From Synechococcales cyanobacterium GL140_1_metabat_312 (GTDB lineage Bacteria > Cyanobacteriota > Cyanobacteriia > Leptolyngbyales > Leptolyngbyaceae): a stretch of DNA of 64,000 bases. Positions 19,967 through 30,846 of the stretch are shown piece after piece. Position numbers and translations under genes: made by a program. Every line of letters begins with the position of its first letter. The first letter of the stretch is position 1. The notes under the pieces were generated by a model that was not told the origin of the DNA, did no database searches, and was given only the letters and a program-made list of their open reading frames with translations. Location of the stretch: contig JANXWB010000080.1 in NCBI GenBank assembly GCA_025351345.1, forward strand, positions 62,001 to 126,000, in the 5' to 3' direction.

Positions 19967-22669
19967 TTAGAAAAATCCTAATTGTTCATCTTCATTTGTA
20001 TCTTTGTTTATATCTTTGTTTGCTAGCGACTGATTAACCGATTCAGCCACCTTGCCACCGCCGCGCCGAAGTCCGATCGCAATTTTGCTATGTTTTTCAA
20101 TTTGGCTCATCACTTGTTTGGCTCGAACAATCACGGAGGCTGGTAATCCTGCTAATCGGCCTGCTTCAATGCCATAGGACCGATCGGCCCCGCCCGGTTG
20201 AACTCGATGCAAGAATACAATTTGATCGGGTAATTCTTTTACAGTGACTTGAAAGTTGGCGACATTCGGTAAAATTGAGGCTAATTCATTTAACTCATGA
20301 TAGTGGGTTGCGAAAATAGTCCGCGATCGAATCTCAGAAGCTAAATATTCTGCCACCGCCCAAGCAATTGACAACCCATCAAAGGTCGCTGTACCTCGCC
20401 CGATTTCATCCAACAATACCAACGATCGCGCTGTTGCATGGTTCAAAATATTAGCCGTCTCATTCATTTCCACCATAAAGGTTGATTGCCCGGTTGCCAG
20501 ATCGTCAACAGCTCCGACACGAGTGAAAATACGATCGCAAATCCCCAATTTTGCCGATCGGGCTGGAATAAAACTACCGACTTGGGCTAATAATTGAATC
20601 AATCCAATTTGGCGTAAATAGCAAGATTTTCCTGAGGCATTTGGTCCGGTTAAAATTACTAAATCGGGCACTGATTTTCCCGTTCCTAATTTCGTAGAAT
20701 TCGGGACAAAAAATCCAGCGGGAAGGGATTGTTCAACAACCGGATGGCGACCATCTACAATGTCTAACTCGCGACCTAAATTCTTGGAATCATCCATTTC
20801 AGGACAGCAATACCCTTGGTATACCGCCACTTCCGCCAAACCTGCTAATACATCTGCCGCCGCGATCGCTTTGGCCGCCGATCGGATTGCATCAGCCTGT
20901 TCTCCCACTCGCGATCGAACTTGTGAAAAGATTTCATATTCAATTCGCCCTAATTCATCTTTCGCCAAAAGCAAACGACTTTCGCATTCCTTTAACTCGG
21001 GTGTGAAATACCGTTCTTCATTCGTTAGGGTTTGTTTGCGAATGTAATTATCAGGAACTTGATCCGCTTTGGCACGGGTAATACTCAGGAAATAACCAAA
21101 GTTTTTACTATACCCAACCTTCAATGATGGAATAGCCGTTCTAAGTCGTTCCGTCACTTCAAGATTCGCAATCCATTGCTGGTCATCTTCGACTTGTTTA
21201 CGTCGATCGTCCAATCGGTCGTTGATACCTGATCGAATCAATCCACCATCAGTTAGCGAAATAGAGGGTTTGTCTACTAAATGCGATCGAACATCCGCCG
21301 CAATCTCATCTAGGTTTGGCGGCACAGATTGCAGAACTTGTAAATAGGGAGACTTGGCCCCACTCACCAACGCAGCCAACACGGGAAGTTTTTCTAAAGA
21401 ATCCGCCAACGCCACCAAATCACGAGGACTCGCGCTCCCCGATCCAGCTCGTCCAGCCAGCCGTTCGAGATCATAAATTTGTCGCAGGAGTTTCTGCAAA
21501 TCTTCCCGCAAAATTCCGTCGTCTACCAATTCTCGTAAGGTCTGTTGCCGTGCTTGAATGCCCATCGAATTTAATAAGGGCTGCTGCAACCATCGCCGCA
21601 ATGCTCGCGATCCCATGGGCGTAATCGTCCGATCGATCGCCCACAACAACGATCCATGAAACGTCCCATCTCGCTGGGTTTGAGTAATTTCTAAATTACG
21701 CCGAGTTGCACCATCAAGAACTAAAAATTCCGACAGACTATAAGTAGACAACAATTGCAGCGGAACTTTGGTCGTCATTTTTGTAGTGTCTGCATCTCGG
21801 CCCTGATCCCACGATCGTTCAGATGTCCGCTCCAAATATTCCAACAATCCCCCTGCCGCCCGCACCGCCAATGGCAAATCTTCGCAGCCTAATCCTTCTA
21901 AAGATCGCACCCGAAACCTAGTCATTAATCGCGATCGGGCTTCCGCTTGAGCAAATCCGCTTTGAGGCCGCAGAGTATAGCAAAACTGAGGCGGCATACA
22001 GCTTGGCAACTGGTCCGACTTTTCACCGGGACGCAGCAACCCAACCAAATCGGGCGCATTGGCCGGAACCAAAATTTCTGCGGGTTGGAGTCGTTGAATT
22101 TCGTGGGTTAAATTCTCCAGGCCCGTATGCTGTGCCGTGAAAAATTCTCCCGTAGAAATATCCGCGTAGGCAATCCCCCAATGATGGTTTGCAATCACCA
22201 CCGCCGCCAAAAAATTATTCCGCCGAGCATTCAACATGCCCTCTTCCAGCAACGTCCCCGGTGTCATTACCCGCGTCACTTCCCGCCGCACCAATCCCTG
22301 GGCCATGGCCGGATCCTCGACCTGATCGCACAGCGCCACCGAAAATCCTTTCTCCACCAACTGCGCACAATATCGATCGACCGCATGGTGAGGAATCCCC
22401 GCCAACGGCACGCGCCCGATCGACTTCCCCGCATCCTTACTCGTCAGCACTAGCTCCAATTCACGAGCGATCGTCACGGCATCCTGAAAAAACGTCTCAA
22501 AAAAATCACCCACCCGATACATCAGCAACGCTTGAGGATACTGGTCTTTTGTTTCCGCATAGTGGCGCATCATGGGTGACAACGCGGCCCGATCGACTTG
22601 GTTATGATGGCTGTACTTTATGTCGTGTTTGACGAGACGATCGGGAATTTCGGGCGGGGTTTGAGACAT
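19967..22669 (-). CDS. mutS: DNA mismatch repair ATPase
   Basis: A 900-residue MutS1. The N-terminal mismatch-recognition domain has the Phe-x-Glu motif in [10 protein letters not shown]. Connector, core, clamp and ATPase domains follow: Walker [10 protein letters not shown], then [18 protein letters not shown], and the helix-turn-helix region with [13 protein letters not shown]. The tail ([21 protein letters not shown]) ends in a sequence that fits a beta-clamp-binding peptide. It is monocistronic here and divergent from the GNAT gene. Confidence 0.97.
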   Translation of the reverse strand: MSQTPPEIPDRLVKHDIKYSHHNQVDRAALSPMMRHYAETKDQYPQALLMYRVGDFFETFFQDAVTIARELELVLTSKDAGKSIGRVPLAGIPHHAVDRYCAQLVEKGFSVALCDQVEDPAMAQGLVRREVTRVMTPGTLLEEGMLNARRNNFLAAVVIANHHWGIAYADISTGEFFTAQHTGLENLTHEIQRLQPAEILVPANAPDLVGLLRPGEKSDQLPSCMPPQFCYTLRPQSGFAQAEARSRLMTRFRVRSLEGLGCEDLPLAVRAAGGLLEYLERTSERSWDQGRDADTTKMTTKVPLQLLSTYSLSEFLVLDGATRRNLEITQTQRDGTFHGSLLWAIDRTITPMGSRALRRWLQQPLLNSMGIQARQQTLRELVDDGILREDLQKLLRQIYDLERLAGRAGSGSASPRDLVALADSLEKLPVLAALVSGAKSPYLQVLQSVPPNLDEIAADVRSHLVDKPSISLTDGGLIRSGINDRLDDRRKQVEDDQQWIANLEVTERLRTAIPSLKVGYSKNFGYFLSITRAKADQVPDNYIRKQTLTNEERYFTPELKECESRLLLAKDELGRIEYEIFSQVRSRVGEQADAIRSAAKAIAAADVLAGLAEVAVYQGYCCPEMDDSKNLGRELDIVDGRHPVVEQSLPAGFFVPNSTKLGTGKSVPDLVILTGPNASGKSCYLRQIGLIQLLAQVGSFIPARSAKLGICDRIFTRVGAVDDLATGQSTFMVEMNETANILNHATARSLVLLDEIGRGTATFDGLSIAWAVAEYLASEIRSRTIFATHYHELNELASILPNVANFQVTVKELPDQIVFLHRVQPGGADRSYGIEAGRLAGLPASVIVRAKQVMSQIEKHSKIAIGLRRGGGKVAESVNQSLANKDINKDTNEDEQLGFF

Positions 22670-22852
22670 AGGATTTAGCAGGACGAGGACGACTAAAAAA
22701 TTTTAGGCAAAATCTTAGTCAAAAAATGAACCGAACAAGGTGAAAATAGAACCTAGACCCAATAAAAAAATCAATAAACCCAATAAATAGTTACATTGAG
22801 AGAATTCCTGACGGCCTATCTCATTCCCACCCCTACGCTACGATATACCGAT

Positions 22853-23491
22853 ATGACGCTGCAATTCTCCACCGATCGTCTCACGATTCGCCCCGCCGAA
22901 GAACGCGATGTCATTTGGGGGGCAGACCTGATGTTTTCCGCTAGTTCGGGACTATTTGGCTACGTTTTTGCCTCAACCCCCGAGAAATCTCTGGATATTT
23001 TGCGTCAAGCCTTTGGGGAACGAAGTCATGCATTTAGCTATGAATTCGCACAGATTGTGGAAGTGGACGATCGGGTGGCGGGCATTGTCTTGAGCTATCC
23101 CGGTGATGTAAAACGCCGTGCTGAGGAAAGTATTCAGGGCATTATGGCGAAGATTCTGCCGCTGCAACGCGTGCCTAGAATTTTGGTTAATTTGGCCGAC
23201 TTGAGTCGAATTAAACAAGACGTAAAATTGGAAATGTATTTTATTTTGAGTCTTTGCATTGCGCCGGAATACCGCGATCGGGGGTTGGGGACGGCGCTAT
23301 TAAATGATACCGAACTAACAGCAAAGGAATCGGGCTGTACTAGCATGGCCTTAGATGTCGCCTATACCAATATTCGTGCCCAAAGGTTATTCGCTCGTCA
23401 GGGCTACCACATCACCTGTAGCAAAACCAGTCAACGATTTGGCTCCATGACTGAGGCGGGTGGCTTGCATCGTATGGAGAAGCCGTTGTGA
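22853..23491 (+). CDS. GNAT-family N-acetyltransferase
   Basis: A 212-residue acetyltransferase. The acetyl-CoA-binding motif is YRDRGLGTALLNDTE, preceded by the beta-strand block MYFILSLCIAPE; TNIRAQRLFARQGY is the typical C-terminal helix. The substrate is unknown. ATG 22853 (MTLQFSTDRLTIRPAEERD) is preferred over the upstream TTG at 22796 because the domain starts there. Its stop overlaps the start of lnt by 4 bp (GTGA), so the two are translationally coupled. Confidence 0.87.
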   Translation: MTLQFSTDRLTIRPAEERDVIWGADLMFSASSGLFGYVFASTPEKSLDILRQAFGERSHAFSYEFAQIVEVDDRVAGIVLSYPGDVKRRAEESIQGIMAKILPLQRVPRILVNLADLSRIKQDVKLEMYFILSLCIAPEYRDRGLGTALLNDTELTAKESGCTSMALDVAYTNIRAQRLFARQGYHITCSKTSQRFGSMTEAGGLHRMEKPL

Positions 23492-25071
23492 GTTGGAGGG
23501 TGAGATTGAGCAAGGGATCCAGTCAAGTCTTGACCCGATTTCCTGGGTTGATGGCGTTGCTCGGCGGAATGCTAATGGCCCTGGGTCCGGCTCCATTAAA
23601 TTTATGGATCGTGGCGTGGGTGGCGATCGTTCCGCTTTGGTGGCTGGCGATCGAAGGCCGATCGCCTGTCAAATCAGGAATTCTCTGGGGAATTGCATAT
23701 CACGGAATTTCGTTGTTTTGGATTACGGGATTGCATCCGTTAATGTGGATGGACCCGGCCAATATCACCTACGTCCATAGCGTGGCGATCGTTGCTGTGA
23801 TTTGGGGATTTATTACCCTTTTTGGTGCCGTTTGCGTCGGATTGTGGGCGGGCGCGATAGCTTGGATGACGAAACGCCGAATTAATCCGATCATTCGGGT
23901 GTTGAGTGCGGCGGCGTTGTGGGGCACGATCGAACAGCTTCGGTCTTATTCGGCATTGGACTGGACGGGCATTGCTTACACTCAAAGTCCAGGAAACTTA
24001 GCAATTTTGCATCTGGGTCAAATTTCTGGGAATGCCTTGATTGCGGCGACGATCGTGGCGGTGAATGGTGCAATAGCGGAATCTTGGCGATCGGATGAGC
24101 GATCGGGCTTTTCCCGACTAACGACCCGATTTACAGATCTACTGCCTGCGATCGGGCTGTTCACAATGGCCCATCTAATTGGCTGGGGAATCTCCCTTGC
24201 TGCGTCTCCAAGTCAAGGCAATCCAATCCGCATCGGCACAGTTCAGGGCAACATTGGAACCCGGACTCAATTTTCGGAGGCAGGGGTACGGCAAGGGTTC
24301 AAAAACTACAGCGGCGGATACGAAACCCTGGTAGCACGCGGCGCACAAATGGTGCTGTTTCCTGAAGGTTCTTTTCCTATGAGATGGGCCGATTACCCGA
24401 ATAATCCCATGGCCCAAAAAATACAAGCGCTCAAAGTCCCCGTAGCGTTAGGAGCCTCTGGACTGAGGGCCGATCGGCGGATGACGCAAGCGATGTTTAT
24501 GGTGGACGATCGCGGCAAAATCATGAGCCAATACGACAAAGTAAAAGTTGTTCCCTTGGGCGAAGCATTGCCGTTTGAGGAAGTTCTGGGCAACTTCATT
24601 CGCCGAATTTTCCCTATTCAAGATTCTTTGGTTCCTGGTCAACCCGACCAAATTTTTAAAACGCCCTTCGGTCAAGCTGGCATAGGAATTTGCTATGAAT
24701 CTGCCTTCCCGGAGATTTTTCGCCGTCAAGTCCAGCAGGGCGCAACCTTTCTAATGACGGCTTCCAACCTAGATCCCTACGGCACCGTCCTAATGGCGCA
24801 ACAAGAAGCCCATGACACCATGCGCGCTATTGAAAGCGATCGGCCCCTGATTCGGGTGACCAATACAGGCTATTCCGGCTTAATTGAATCCACAGGCCAA
24901 ACAAAATGGAGATCGCAACCTAATCGCTACGACCTCCACATAAGCGAGCTATATCCTCGCACTAGTCAGACTCTTTATGTTCGCTATGGCAACTGGATTA
25001 CGCCACTGCTATTGGGTTTGAGCTTTGTCTTGAGCCTAAGTCCGATCGGCATTATTACCCGACAAAAATAA
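23488..25071 (+). CDS. lnt: Apolipoprotein N-acyltransferase
   Basis: A 527-residue membrane enzyme that adds the third acyl chain to lipoproteins at the periplasmic face. Several membrane segments fill the first ~230 residues. A nitrilase-like domain then carries the catalytic triad Glu (FPEGSFP), Lys (YDKVKVVPLGE) and Cys (GICYESAFPEIF). A last membrane segment lies near the C-terminus. The start is GTG 23488, overlapping the GNAT stop. The lipoprotein at 61554-63089 is an example of a potential substrate. Confidence 0.93.
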   Translation: MSWRVRLSKGSSQVLTRFPGLMALLGGMLMALGPAPLNLWIVAWVAIVPLWWLAIEGRSPVKSGILWGIAYHGISLFWITGLHPLMWMDPANITYVHSVAIVAVIWGFITLFGAVCVGLWAGAIAWMTKRRINPIIRVLSAAALWGTIEQLRSYSALDWTGIAYTQSPGNLAILHLGQISGNALIAATIVAVNGAIAESWRSDERSGFSRLTTRFTDLLPAIGLFTMAHLIGWGISLAASPSQGNPIRIGTVQGNIGTRTQFSEAGVRQGFKNYSGGYETLVARGAQMVLFPEGSFPMRWADYPNNPMAQKIQALKVPVALGASGLRADRRMTQAMFMVDDRGKIMSQYDKVKVVPLGEALPFEEVLGNFIRRIFPIQDSLVPGQPDQIFKTPFGQAGIGICYESAFPEIFRRQVQQGATFLMTASNLDPYGTVLMAQQEAHDTMRAIESDRPLIRVTNTGYSGLIESTGQTKWRSQPNRYDLHISELYPRTSQTLYVRYGNWITPLLLGLSFVLSLSPIGIITRQK

Positions 25072-25108
25072 GCCCTAGCAAAACGATCGCTGAATAAACT
25101 CAAAATTC

Positions 25109-26527
25109 CTACACTCGACCGCGTAGCAGTTGGGCCATCTCGTTCTGTTTCGTTGCCATTTCCAGCGCCACTTCTTCAGTGATACGGCCTTCTTCATACA
25201 ACTTGAATAACGACTGGTTCATCGTACACATTCCATCAAACCCACAGCGCGAAATCACAGCTTCAACCTCGTCCAATTGGTCACGTCGAATGTAATCCTT
25301 AATCGCGTCAGTGTTTAGCAAAATGTCATGAAACGCTGCTCGCTTGCCATCCGTGGTTCGACATAATCCTTGGGCAATCACACAAACCAATGACTCCGAA
25401 AGTGCCATCCGCATTGCGGGTTGTTCCTCAGGTTGAAACAATCCCAACACACGCTCAATCGTCTTAACCGCACTATTGGTATGCAAAGTTCCCATGACCA
25501 AGTGTCCGGTTTGGGCCGCTTTGAGTGCGGTACTGACGGTTTCTTTATCTCGCATTTCCCCCACGAGAATGCAGTCAGGATCTTCCCGCAGTGCGGCCTT
25601 CAGGGCATTGTCAAACTTCAGCGTATTGATGCCAACTTCGCGGTGTTTGATCAGTGACTTTTGGCTTTTGTGAACAAACTCGATCGGATCCTCAATGGTA
25701 ATAATATGCTTCGGCATTTCCTTATTCATGTAATCCACCATCGCGGCCATGGTCGTGGATTTACCGGAACCCGTCGGACCTGTCACCAGAATCAAGCCCT
25801 TGTGATAATGGCAAACATCTCTAAATACAGGAGGCAGATTGAGTTGCTCCATGGTGAGAATTTTCAACGGAATCAACCGCATCACCATTCCCGGACCATG
25901 CAAACTATCAAAAATATTGATCCGGACCCGAGCGAACTCATACTGCGTTGCGCCATCAAAGTCCAGCGTCCGCTCAAATTTTTCTACATCTTCATCGCTC
26001 AAAACTTCGCGAATCCAACTATAAAAAGTATCCCGATCGGTAACCGGGTACTCAGTCATCAGCATTTCACCCCGATCGCGGAATCGCGGAACTTCACCCA
26101 CACCCAAGTGCAAATCCGAAAATCCTTCATCAAACGCTCGCCGTACAATTTGAGCTAGGGTCGGTGCGCCATGAGATGGACCCGATCGGCCTGTAGCAGC
26201 ATAGGGAGATTCTGTGCGGCCTGCCGTTGTGGTTGAAGCCTTGGGTGCAGACGACGGCATGGAGGGTTGCTGAGTCATGGTCGGCGGCGGAACTGGAGTT
26301 TCCTGCTGCACCGAAAAATTTGGTAGAGGCTGCGTATGAGTCGTGTCGCCACCTCTTGAAGTCACCATGGGAGCTGGATCTGGCGGAAAAAATTCCGTCG
26401 CTTGAATCTCACCAGGAGCCATTGTTACAGACATAACAGCAGCACCACGCATGGGGGGTGGGGGACCGATCGGTACACGGGGTGGTGGTGGTGGAGTAAC
26501 GGCGGAACGCTGCAATTCGGAAGTCAT
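25109..26527 (-). CDS. Type IV pilus retraction ATPase PilT with Pro-rich N-terminal extension
   Basis: A 472-residue secretion ATPase. The first ~125 residues are Pro/Ser/Thr-rich and low in complexity (TPPPPPRVPIGPPPP). The PilT core follows: Walker A GPTGSGKSTT, Asp box ITIEDPIEF, Walker B LREDPDCILVGEMRD and His box TLHTNSAVKTIERVLG. It powers pilus retraction in twitching and phototaxis. Cyanobacteria carry PilT1 and PilT2 paralogues; which one this is cannot be decided here. It is convergent with lnt, with a 37-bp gap. Confidence 0.92.
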   Translation of the reverse strand: MTSELQRSAVTPPPPPRVPIGPPPPMRGAAVMSVTMAPGEIQATEFFPPDPAPMVTSRGGDTTHTQPLPNFSVQQETPVPPPTMTQQPSMPSSAPKASTTTAGRTESPYAATGRSGPSHGAPTLAQIVRRAFDEGFSDLHLGVGEVPRFRDRGEMLMTEYPVTDRDTFYSWIREVLSDEDVEKFERTLDFDGATQYEFARVRINIFDSLHGPGMVMRLIPLKILTMEQLNLPPVFRDVCHYHKGLILVTGPTGSGKSTTMAAMVDYMNKEMPKHIITIEDPIEFVHKSQKSLIKHREVGINTLKFDNALKAALREDPDCILVGEMRDKETVSTALKAAQTGHLVMGTLHTNSAVKTIERVLGLFQPEEQPAMRMALSESLVCVIAQGLCRTTDGKRAAFHDILLNTDAIKDYIRRDQLDEVEAVISRCGFDGMCTMNQSLFKLYEEGRITEEVALEMATKQNEMAQLLRGRV

Positions 26528-26631
26528 AAGGCTAGGTTAAGGGTGCGAAGGTGGCATTATCCTTACAATTCCCCTAAAACCTACGATCGGTTTCAGCCAA
26601 ATGGCTTAGGCTAGCTAATTGGCTGATTGAC

Positions 26632-26979
26632 TTAGGCTGATTGATCGACAACACGAGGTAGACCCATGCTGTAATTCAGCGCTCGGACATTCAGGTTGTA
26701 GGAAATTTCTCCAGCTTGCAGCATCGATCGGACAAAGTGCTCTAGGTCTGAACCAATACGACGAAGGTTGTAGTCGGTCAGATCTGCACCGCTGTAAGAC
26801 TCTACTAGTTCATCAAATTTCTGATATACCTTTTGTAAGGCATCCGTAGACCAGACAAACTCGTTATCCGGATCGACATCCATGGTCAACACAGTGTCAC
26901 TCGGAATCAGTTCACTATCCTGAATTTCTGCGGTAAAAATATGAATATGTCTAGTCGTAGACTTTAGAATGGTCATCAT
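26632..26979 (-). CDS. ndhM: NAD(P)H-quinone oxidoreductase subunit M
   Basis: A 115-residue NdhM, a subunit specific to the oxygenic-phototroph NDH-1 complex of the thylakoid membrane, which serves cyclic electron flow and respiration. The conserved blocks LKSTTRHIHIFTAE, LTMDVDPDNEFVW, LTDYNLRRIGSDLEHF and GEISYNLNVRALNYSMGLP cover nearly the whole protein. Two adjacent Met codons are possible starts. Confidence 0.95.
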   Translation of the reverse strand: MMTILKSTTRHIHIFTAEIQDSELIPSDTVLTMDVDPDNEFVWSTDALQKVYQKFDELVESYSGADLTDYNLRRIGSDLEHFVRSMLQAGEISYNLNVRALNYSMGLPRVVDQSA

Positions 26980-27115
26980 AGAAATTTACGCTGGATGTAT
27001 TTTCAGTGGTTCTCTCAGTTGTGAACACATTGTAAACCGATCGATGACTGATTGCTATGGATGACTTAGTTTCTAAATAAAATAGCCCTTCCCCCAGCCG
27101 TTTTGGTACTCGGTT

Positions 27116-27841
27116 ATGCAATTTCTTAAGCTGCTTTTCATTCGTCATGCTGAGTCCACAGGCAATATTGAAAAACGGATGCAAGGTCAAGGTGAATATC
27201 CCTTAACGAAAAAAGGTCAACAGCAAGCGGAAAAGCTTGGACAGATTCTTCTGCGCGAAGGTTGGACCCCCTCTCACATTTACAGCAGTCCCCTCCGACG
27301 AACGCTGCAAACCACCAAAATTGCTCTAGCTCCCTTTCAAGACCAATCGCCTGCCTTTGTCCGAGATTGGACTAATAGCATCAGCGTCGCGGAAGACCCA
27401 GAGCCAATTATCATTGCTTATATGGATGACCTCCGCGAATTCCACAATGGTATTTTTCAGGGACTCACCTGGATCGAAGCCAAGGCCCGTCATCCCGAAC
27501 TCTGTGCCAAGCTCGAATCAACGCCGGAATGGATCCAGGTGCCCGAAGCTGAGTCATTGGTAGAGGTTCGCGATCGTGCCCACCGTTTTATTTGCAAAAT
27601 TCTCAACCGCCATAAAAATAACGATAAGTTGTGGATCGTCAGCCACAGTGGTTTTTTGCCCCACCTGATTGCAGAGCTTTTGGGCATGGACCGATCGTGG
27701 CGAATTTCGTCTCACAATACGGCCATGTTTGAATTTTGGATCGATCGCGACCGATGGCAGCTACAAAATGAGAATCGGCTGAATACAGATCTCTGGCAAA
27801 TCCGACGATTTAACGATTATCGTCATTTAATGGATGACTAG
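27116..27841 (+). CDS. Histidine phosphatase (phosphoglycerate mutase-like) family protein
   Basis: A 241-residue protein with the RHG signature at the N-terminus in the variant FIRHAESTGN (His is the phospho-acceptor), SSPLRRTLQTT, and the second catalytic His in WIVSHSGFLPHLIAELL. The substrate is unknown; the family includes phosphoglycerate mutases and broad phosphatases. It is divergent from ndhM, with 136 bp between them. Confidence 0.88.
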   Translation: MQFLKLLFIRHAESTGNIEKRMQGQGEYPLTKKGQQQAEKLGQILLREGWTPSHIYSSPLRRTLQTTKIALAPFQDQSPAFVRDWTNSISVAEDPEPIIIAYMDDLREFHNGIFQGLTWIEAKARHPELCAKLESTPEWIQVPEAESLVEVRDRAHRFICKILNRHKNNDKLWIVSHSGFLPHLIAELLGMDRSWRISSHNTAMFEFWIDRDRWQLQNENRLNTDLWQIRRFNDYRHLMDD

Positions 27842-27957
27842 TTAGACAATATTTAAATCAGAACTTAAATCAGAAATTTAATGATTTGAGGGTATTGGAT
27901 GTAAAAAGTTGTGCTTAGATGAGGAGTAGAATCTCGGATTTTCATTGTTAAGCCATC

Positions 27958-28833
27958 ATGTCTACCGTCACTAACCCTGCCAATGATATTCGCAAGCAAG
28001 CCCACCAAGGGAGCGTTGCGGCGATTATTCAAGTCCTAAACCAGGAACTTTCGGATTTAGGAGTGCGGACGCGGGCGGTTTATGACGGTGGTGTATTACA
28101 GCTTTTATGTGAAGGCGAGGCTCCCACTCAACTTAATCAAGACACGTTGCCCGATCGGATTAAAAATATTCTCGAATTACTTGCTCCTCGTGGAGTCCGC
28201 CGGGTCAATATCAACAGCCGCATTGTTCGTGAACAGCAGCTTTTATGGCTAGATGAAATTAGCCGAGAGCCAGAAAAGCTCCTTTGGTATAAAGAGGTAA
28301 ATTTGGTCCGACCTAACTTTATCAAGACTATGATAGAGGATGTTCAAGAGTCCATGACTAACCGATCGGATCAACAAATTGGGGGTCCCTCTGCTCGTCA
28401 ACAACGGGAAAAGCAACAATTCTGGCGTGGGATTATCGGGGGGATTGGAGCGACAACTGTCCTACTTTTGCTAGGCTGGGGAGCCTTTAGCCTGATCAAT
28501 AAACCTAGTGAAACAGCCTCGACCACTAGCAATCTAGTTAAATCTGAATCAAATCCCTCTGAGTCGAAACCACCTGAATCAAAGACATCCGAATCAAAGC
28601 CGACAGACAGTGCAGAAGGTTTCGCGACGGCTGTTCGTCTGGCAGAAGAAAGTGCAGCATTAGGCAGTAAAGCCCAAACGCCTACGGACTGGCAAGCGAT
28701 CGCAGACAAATGGGGTAAAGCATCAGAGCTAATGGCCCAAGTGCCTTCCAACGACAAAAATTACCCGATCGCCCAAGACCGAACCACTCGTTATAAAAAT
28801 AACCAAACAGCGGCGTTAACCAAAGCGAAATAA
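27958..28833 (+). CDS. Hypothetical membrane-anchored protein
   Basis: A 291-residue protein. An N-terminal cytoplasmic domain (about 1-150) has the repeat-like blocks KQAHQGSVAAIIQVLNQEL and LPDRIKNILELLAP, a pattern I associate with conserved cyanobacterial proteins of unknown function. One membrane segment follows (about 160-183, IIGGIGATTVLLLLGWGAF). After it comes a Ser/Glu/Lys/Pro-rich linker with three or four ESKP-type repeats, and a helical C-terminal domain of about 80 residues. No function can be assigned. It is convergent with the HerA-like gene, 19 bp apart. Confidence 0.72.
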   Translation: MSTVTNPANDIRKQAHQGSVAAIIQVLNQELSDLGVRTRAVYDGGVLQLLCEGEAPTQLNQDTLPDRIKNILELLAPRGVRRVNINSRIVREQQLLWLDEISREPEKLLWYKEVNLVRPNFIKTMIEDVQESMTNRSDQQIGGPSARQQREKQQFWRGIIGGIGATTVLLLLGWGAFSLINKPSETASTTSNLVKSESNPSESKPPESKTSESKPTDSAEGFATAVRLAEESAALGSKAQTPTDWQAIADKWGKASELMAQVPSNDKNYPIAQDRTTRYKNNQTAALTKAK

Positions 28834-28852
28834 CGTCGAACCTGGCGATCGC

Positions 28853-30580
28853 CTAGTCTATGCTGCGACCTTTTTTCCGGGGTTCAGACGACGATCGGCT
28901 GTTGGGAATCGAGACCGGAGCCTGCTCCATCGCCCGACTCTCTTGACGATGGGTCTGAAAATATTTGAGCCACTCACTAGGCGCATCCATCGTTTCGCCA
29001 CCATGTTTCGTCCAGCGCGATCGGACCTTGCACAAAATCGGCGTATTCACACAAGCCCCTGACACAATCACCTGTCCTTTAGTTAGCGCAGGTAACTCTT
29101 TCAGCAAATCTCGCCCTGCGGCCTCAACCCCATACTTCAAGCTGTCTTGGTCCACCGGATTAATAATTCGCATAATGAACTGACTCATGCACTGGGACAG
29201 CACATCAGCATCAATCTTCCCTGGTCGTTGCGTAATTAATCCCACACCCATCCCAAATTTCCGACCTTCACTCAGAATAGTCCGCAAAATTTGCTTACAG
29301 CGCGACGGTTCATGAGCTGGAGCAAACCGATGGGCCTCTTCAATCAATATAAAAACCGGATAATTCAAGTAATTTTCATCTCCTGGCTGAACTTTTTCAC
29401 GAACCGTATTCATGCGCGCTTGGTTGGTTTGCCGCAACACCGCCGCGCAAATGACCTGTTGTTCTTCCTGGGAAATTTCATTCATCTGCAACACTGTCAC
29501 CTGACCGGGCTGAAACAAATCTCGTGGTGCGACCGTATGCTCAAACGTGTGGAAATATTGCGATCGATCCAACCCTTCTAGCTTCCACTCCAACGCTTGA
29601 ACCGACGACCCTACTTTCTCATTCCCCTCTTCATCCACTTGGGTATCCGCCTCCCGCACCGCCGCAATCAAATCTTGCACACTCCATCTCGCCTCGCCCT
29701 TACGATGACGCTGCAAAATTTTAAATGCTTTGCTCAAAATGGCCTGCTGTCGCTCACTCATTCCGGGCAACAGCATCAGCAAGTCGTAATAGTCTAACGA
29801 TGACAACCGAATCCGAATATGATCTGGCGTCATCATCTTAACCTTGGGCTGGTAGCCATCGCTGGGATCCAAAAAACGATCGTTGGTCTGCATTTCCTGA
29901 AGCGTGCCATATTCGCCATGGGGATCAAAAATTAAGACGGCTGCCCGATTCTGCGGAGCCATCAGTTCTTCAATGAGTACGCCTGCTGTATAGGATTTTC
30001 CCGATCCCGTCCCGGCCAAAATTGCCATATGGGTACTAACTAATTCCTTGACATCGATCGCCACTGGCACCGCATTTGCACCCCGCAGCAAAATAGAACC
30101 AATATGGGCCGAACCCGCTTCCCCCACCTGTTTTTTACTCAAAATCCCCTTTAACATGTCATCACTAGCCAAAATCACCTTTGCCCCCGGATTGGGACTA
30201 CGACGGGGATTCATGAACCCAAGTCCTTTTTGAAAGTGGCCAATCACATCCACTGCGACTTCGTAAATTTCGGGATTTAGGTCCGTGAATCCGACCAAGG
30301 CCGCGATCGCCTGCGGACTAATTTCAGTATCGGCAAAAATACGATCGGGTAAATGCTCAATCAAGGACCGATCGGAAATCTTACCTAAAATCGACAACGG
30401 ACGATCGGGCTGTCCCGCCGCCACTTCATCGGCCTCTGGAGATAGTTCATAGTACACATACTCCCCAATTTTCACATGCCGCGTATCGGAGGTGATAAAC
30501 ACATACTGGTTGCCTGTTTCACCCGGCCCTTTAACGGTGCCTACAACATAGGACGACGATGATGAAGATGATGAGGCCAC
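28853..30580 (-). CDS. HerA-like hexameric ATPase
   Basis: A 575-residue FtsK/HerA-superfamily ATPase. The N-terminal HAS-barrel region (about 10-130) is preceded by a run of eight serines. The ATPase has Walker A AGTGSGKSYTAG, Walker B VFILIEEAHRF and the arginine region SEGRKFGMGVGLITQRP. HerA works with the nuclease NurA in DNA end resection in archaea and some bacteria; no nurA is adjacent here, so the partner is unknown. Confidence 0.87.
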   Translation of the reverse strand: MASSSSSSSSYVVGTVKGPGETGNQYVFITSDTRHVKIGEYVYYELSPEADEVAAGQPDRPLSILGKISDRSLIEHLPDRIFADTEISPQAIAALVGFTDLNPEIYEVAVDVIGHFQKGLGFMNPRRSPNPGAKVILASDDMLKGILSKKQVGEAGSAHIGSILLRGANAVPVAIDVKELVSTHMAILAGTGSGKSYTAGVLIEELMAPQNRAAVLIFDPHGEYGTLQEMQTNDRFLDPSDGYQPKVKMMTPDHIRIRLSSLDYYDLLMLLPGMSERQQAILSKAFKILQRHRKGEARWSVQDLIAAVREADTQVDEEGNEKVGSSVQALEWKLEGLDRSQYFHTFEHTVAPRDLFQPGQVTVLQMNEISQEEQQVICAAVLRQTNQARMNTVREKVQPGDENYLNYPVFILIEEAHRFAPAHEPSRCKQILRTILSEGRKFGMGVGLITQRPGKIDADVLSQCMSQFIMRIINPVDQDSLKYGVEAAGRDLLKELPALTKGQVIVSGACVNTPILCKVRSRWTKHGGETMDAPSEWLKYFQTHRQESRAMEQAPVSIPNSRSSSEPRKKGRSID

Positions 30581-30846
30581 GGTACGACATCCTAGTTACT
30601 GATACCGTTCAAGTGTACTATGGACGATCGTGATCGCAGTAGTTTAGTCACTGTAATCCATACCAATATCGACAATTTTGCTAATACTTTTTGCTAATAC
30701 TTAGGGGAAATACGGATACACTCTCTCCAAACAAACGTTAAGGTTAAAGGCAACGCTCAAGTTTTCAATGCTGCTTTGAAATACCGTATTTTAAAATATG
30801 AGCTGTGTAGTATATAAGATCTCACACACTACATTCAAAGAATAAC

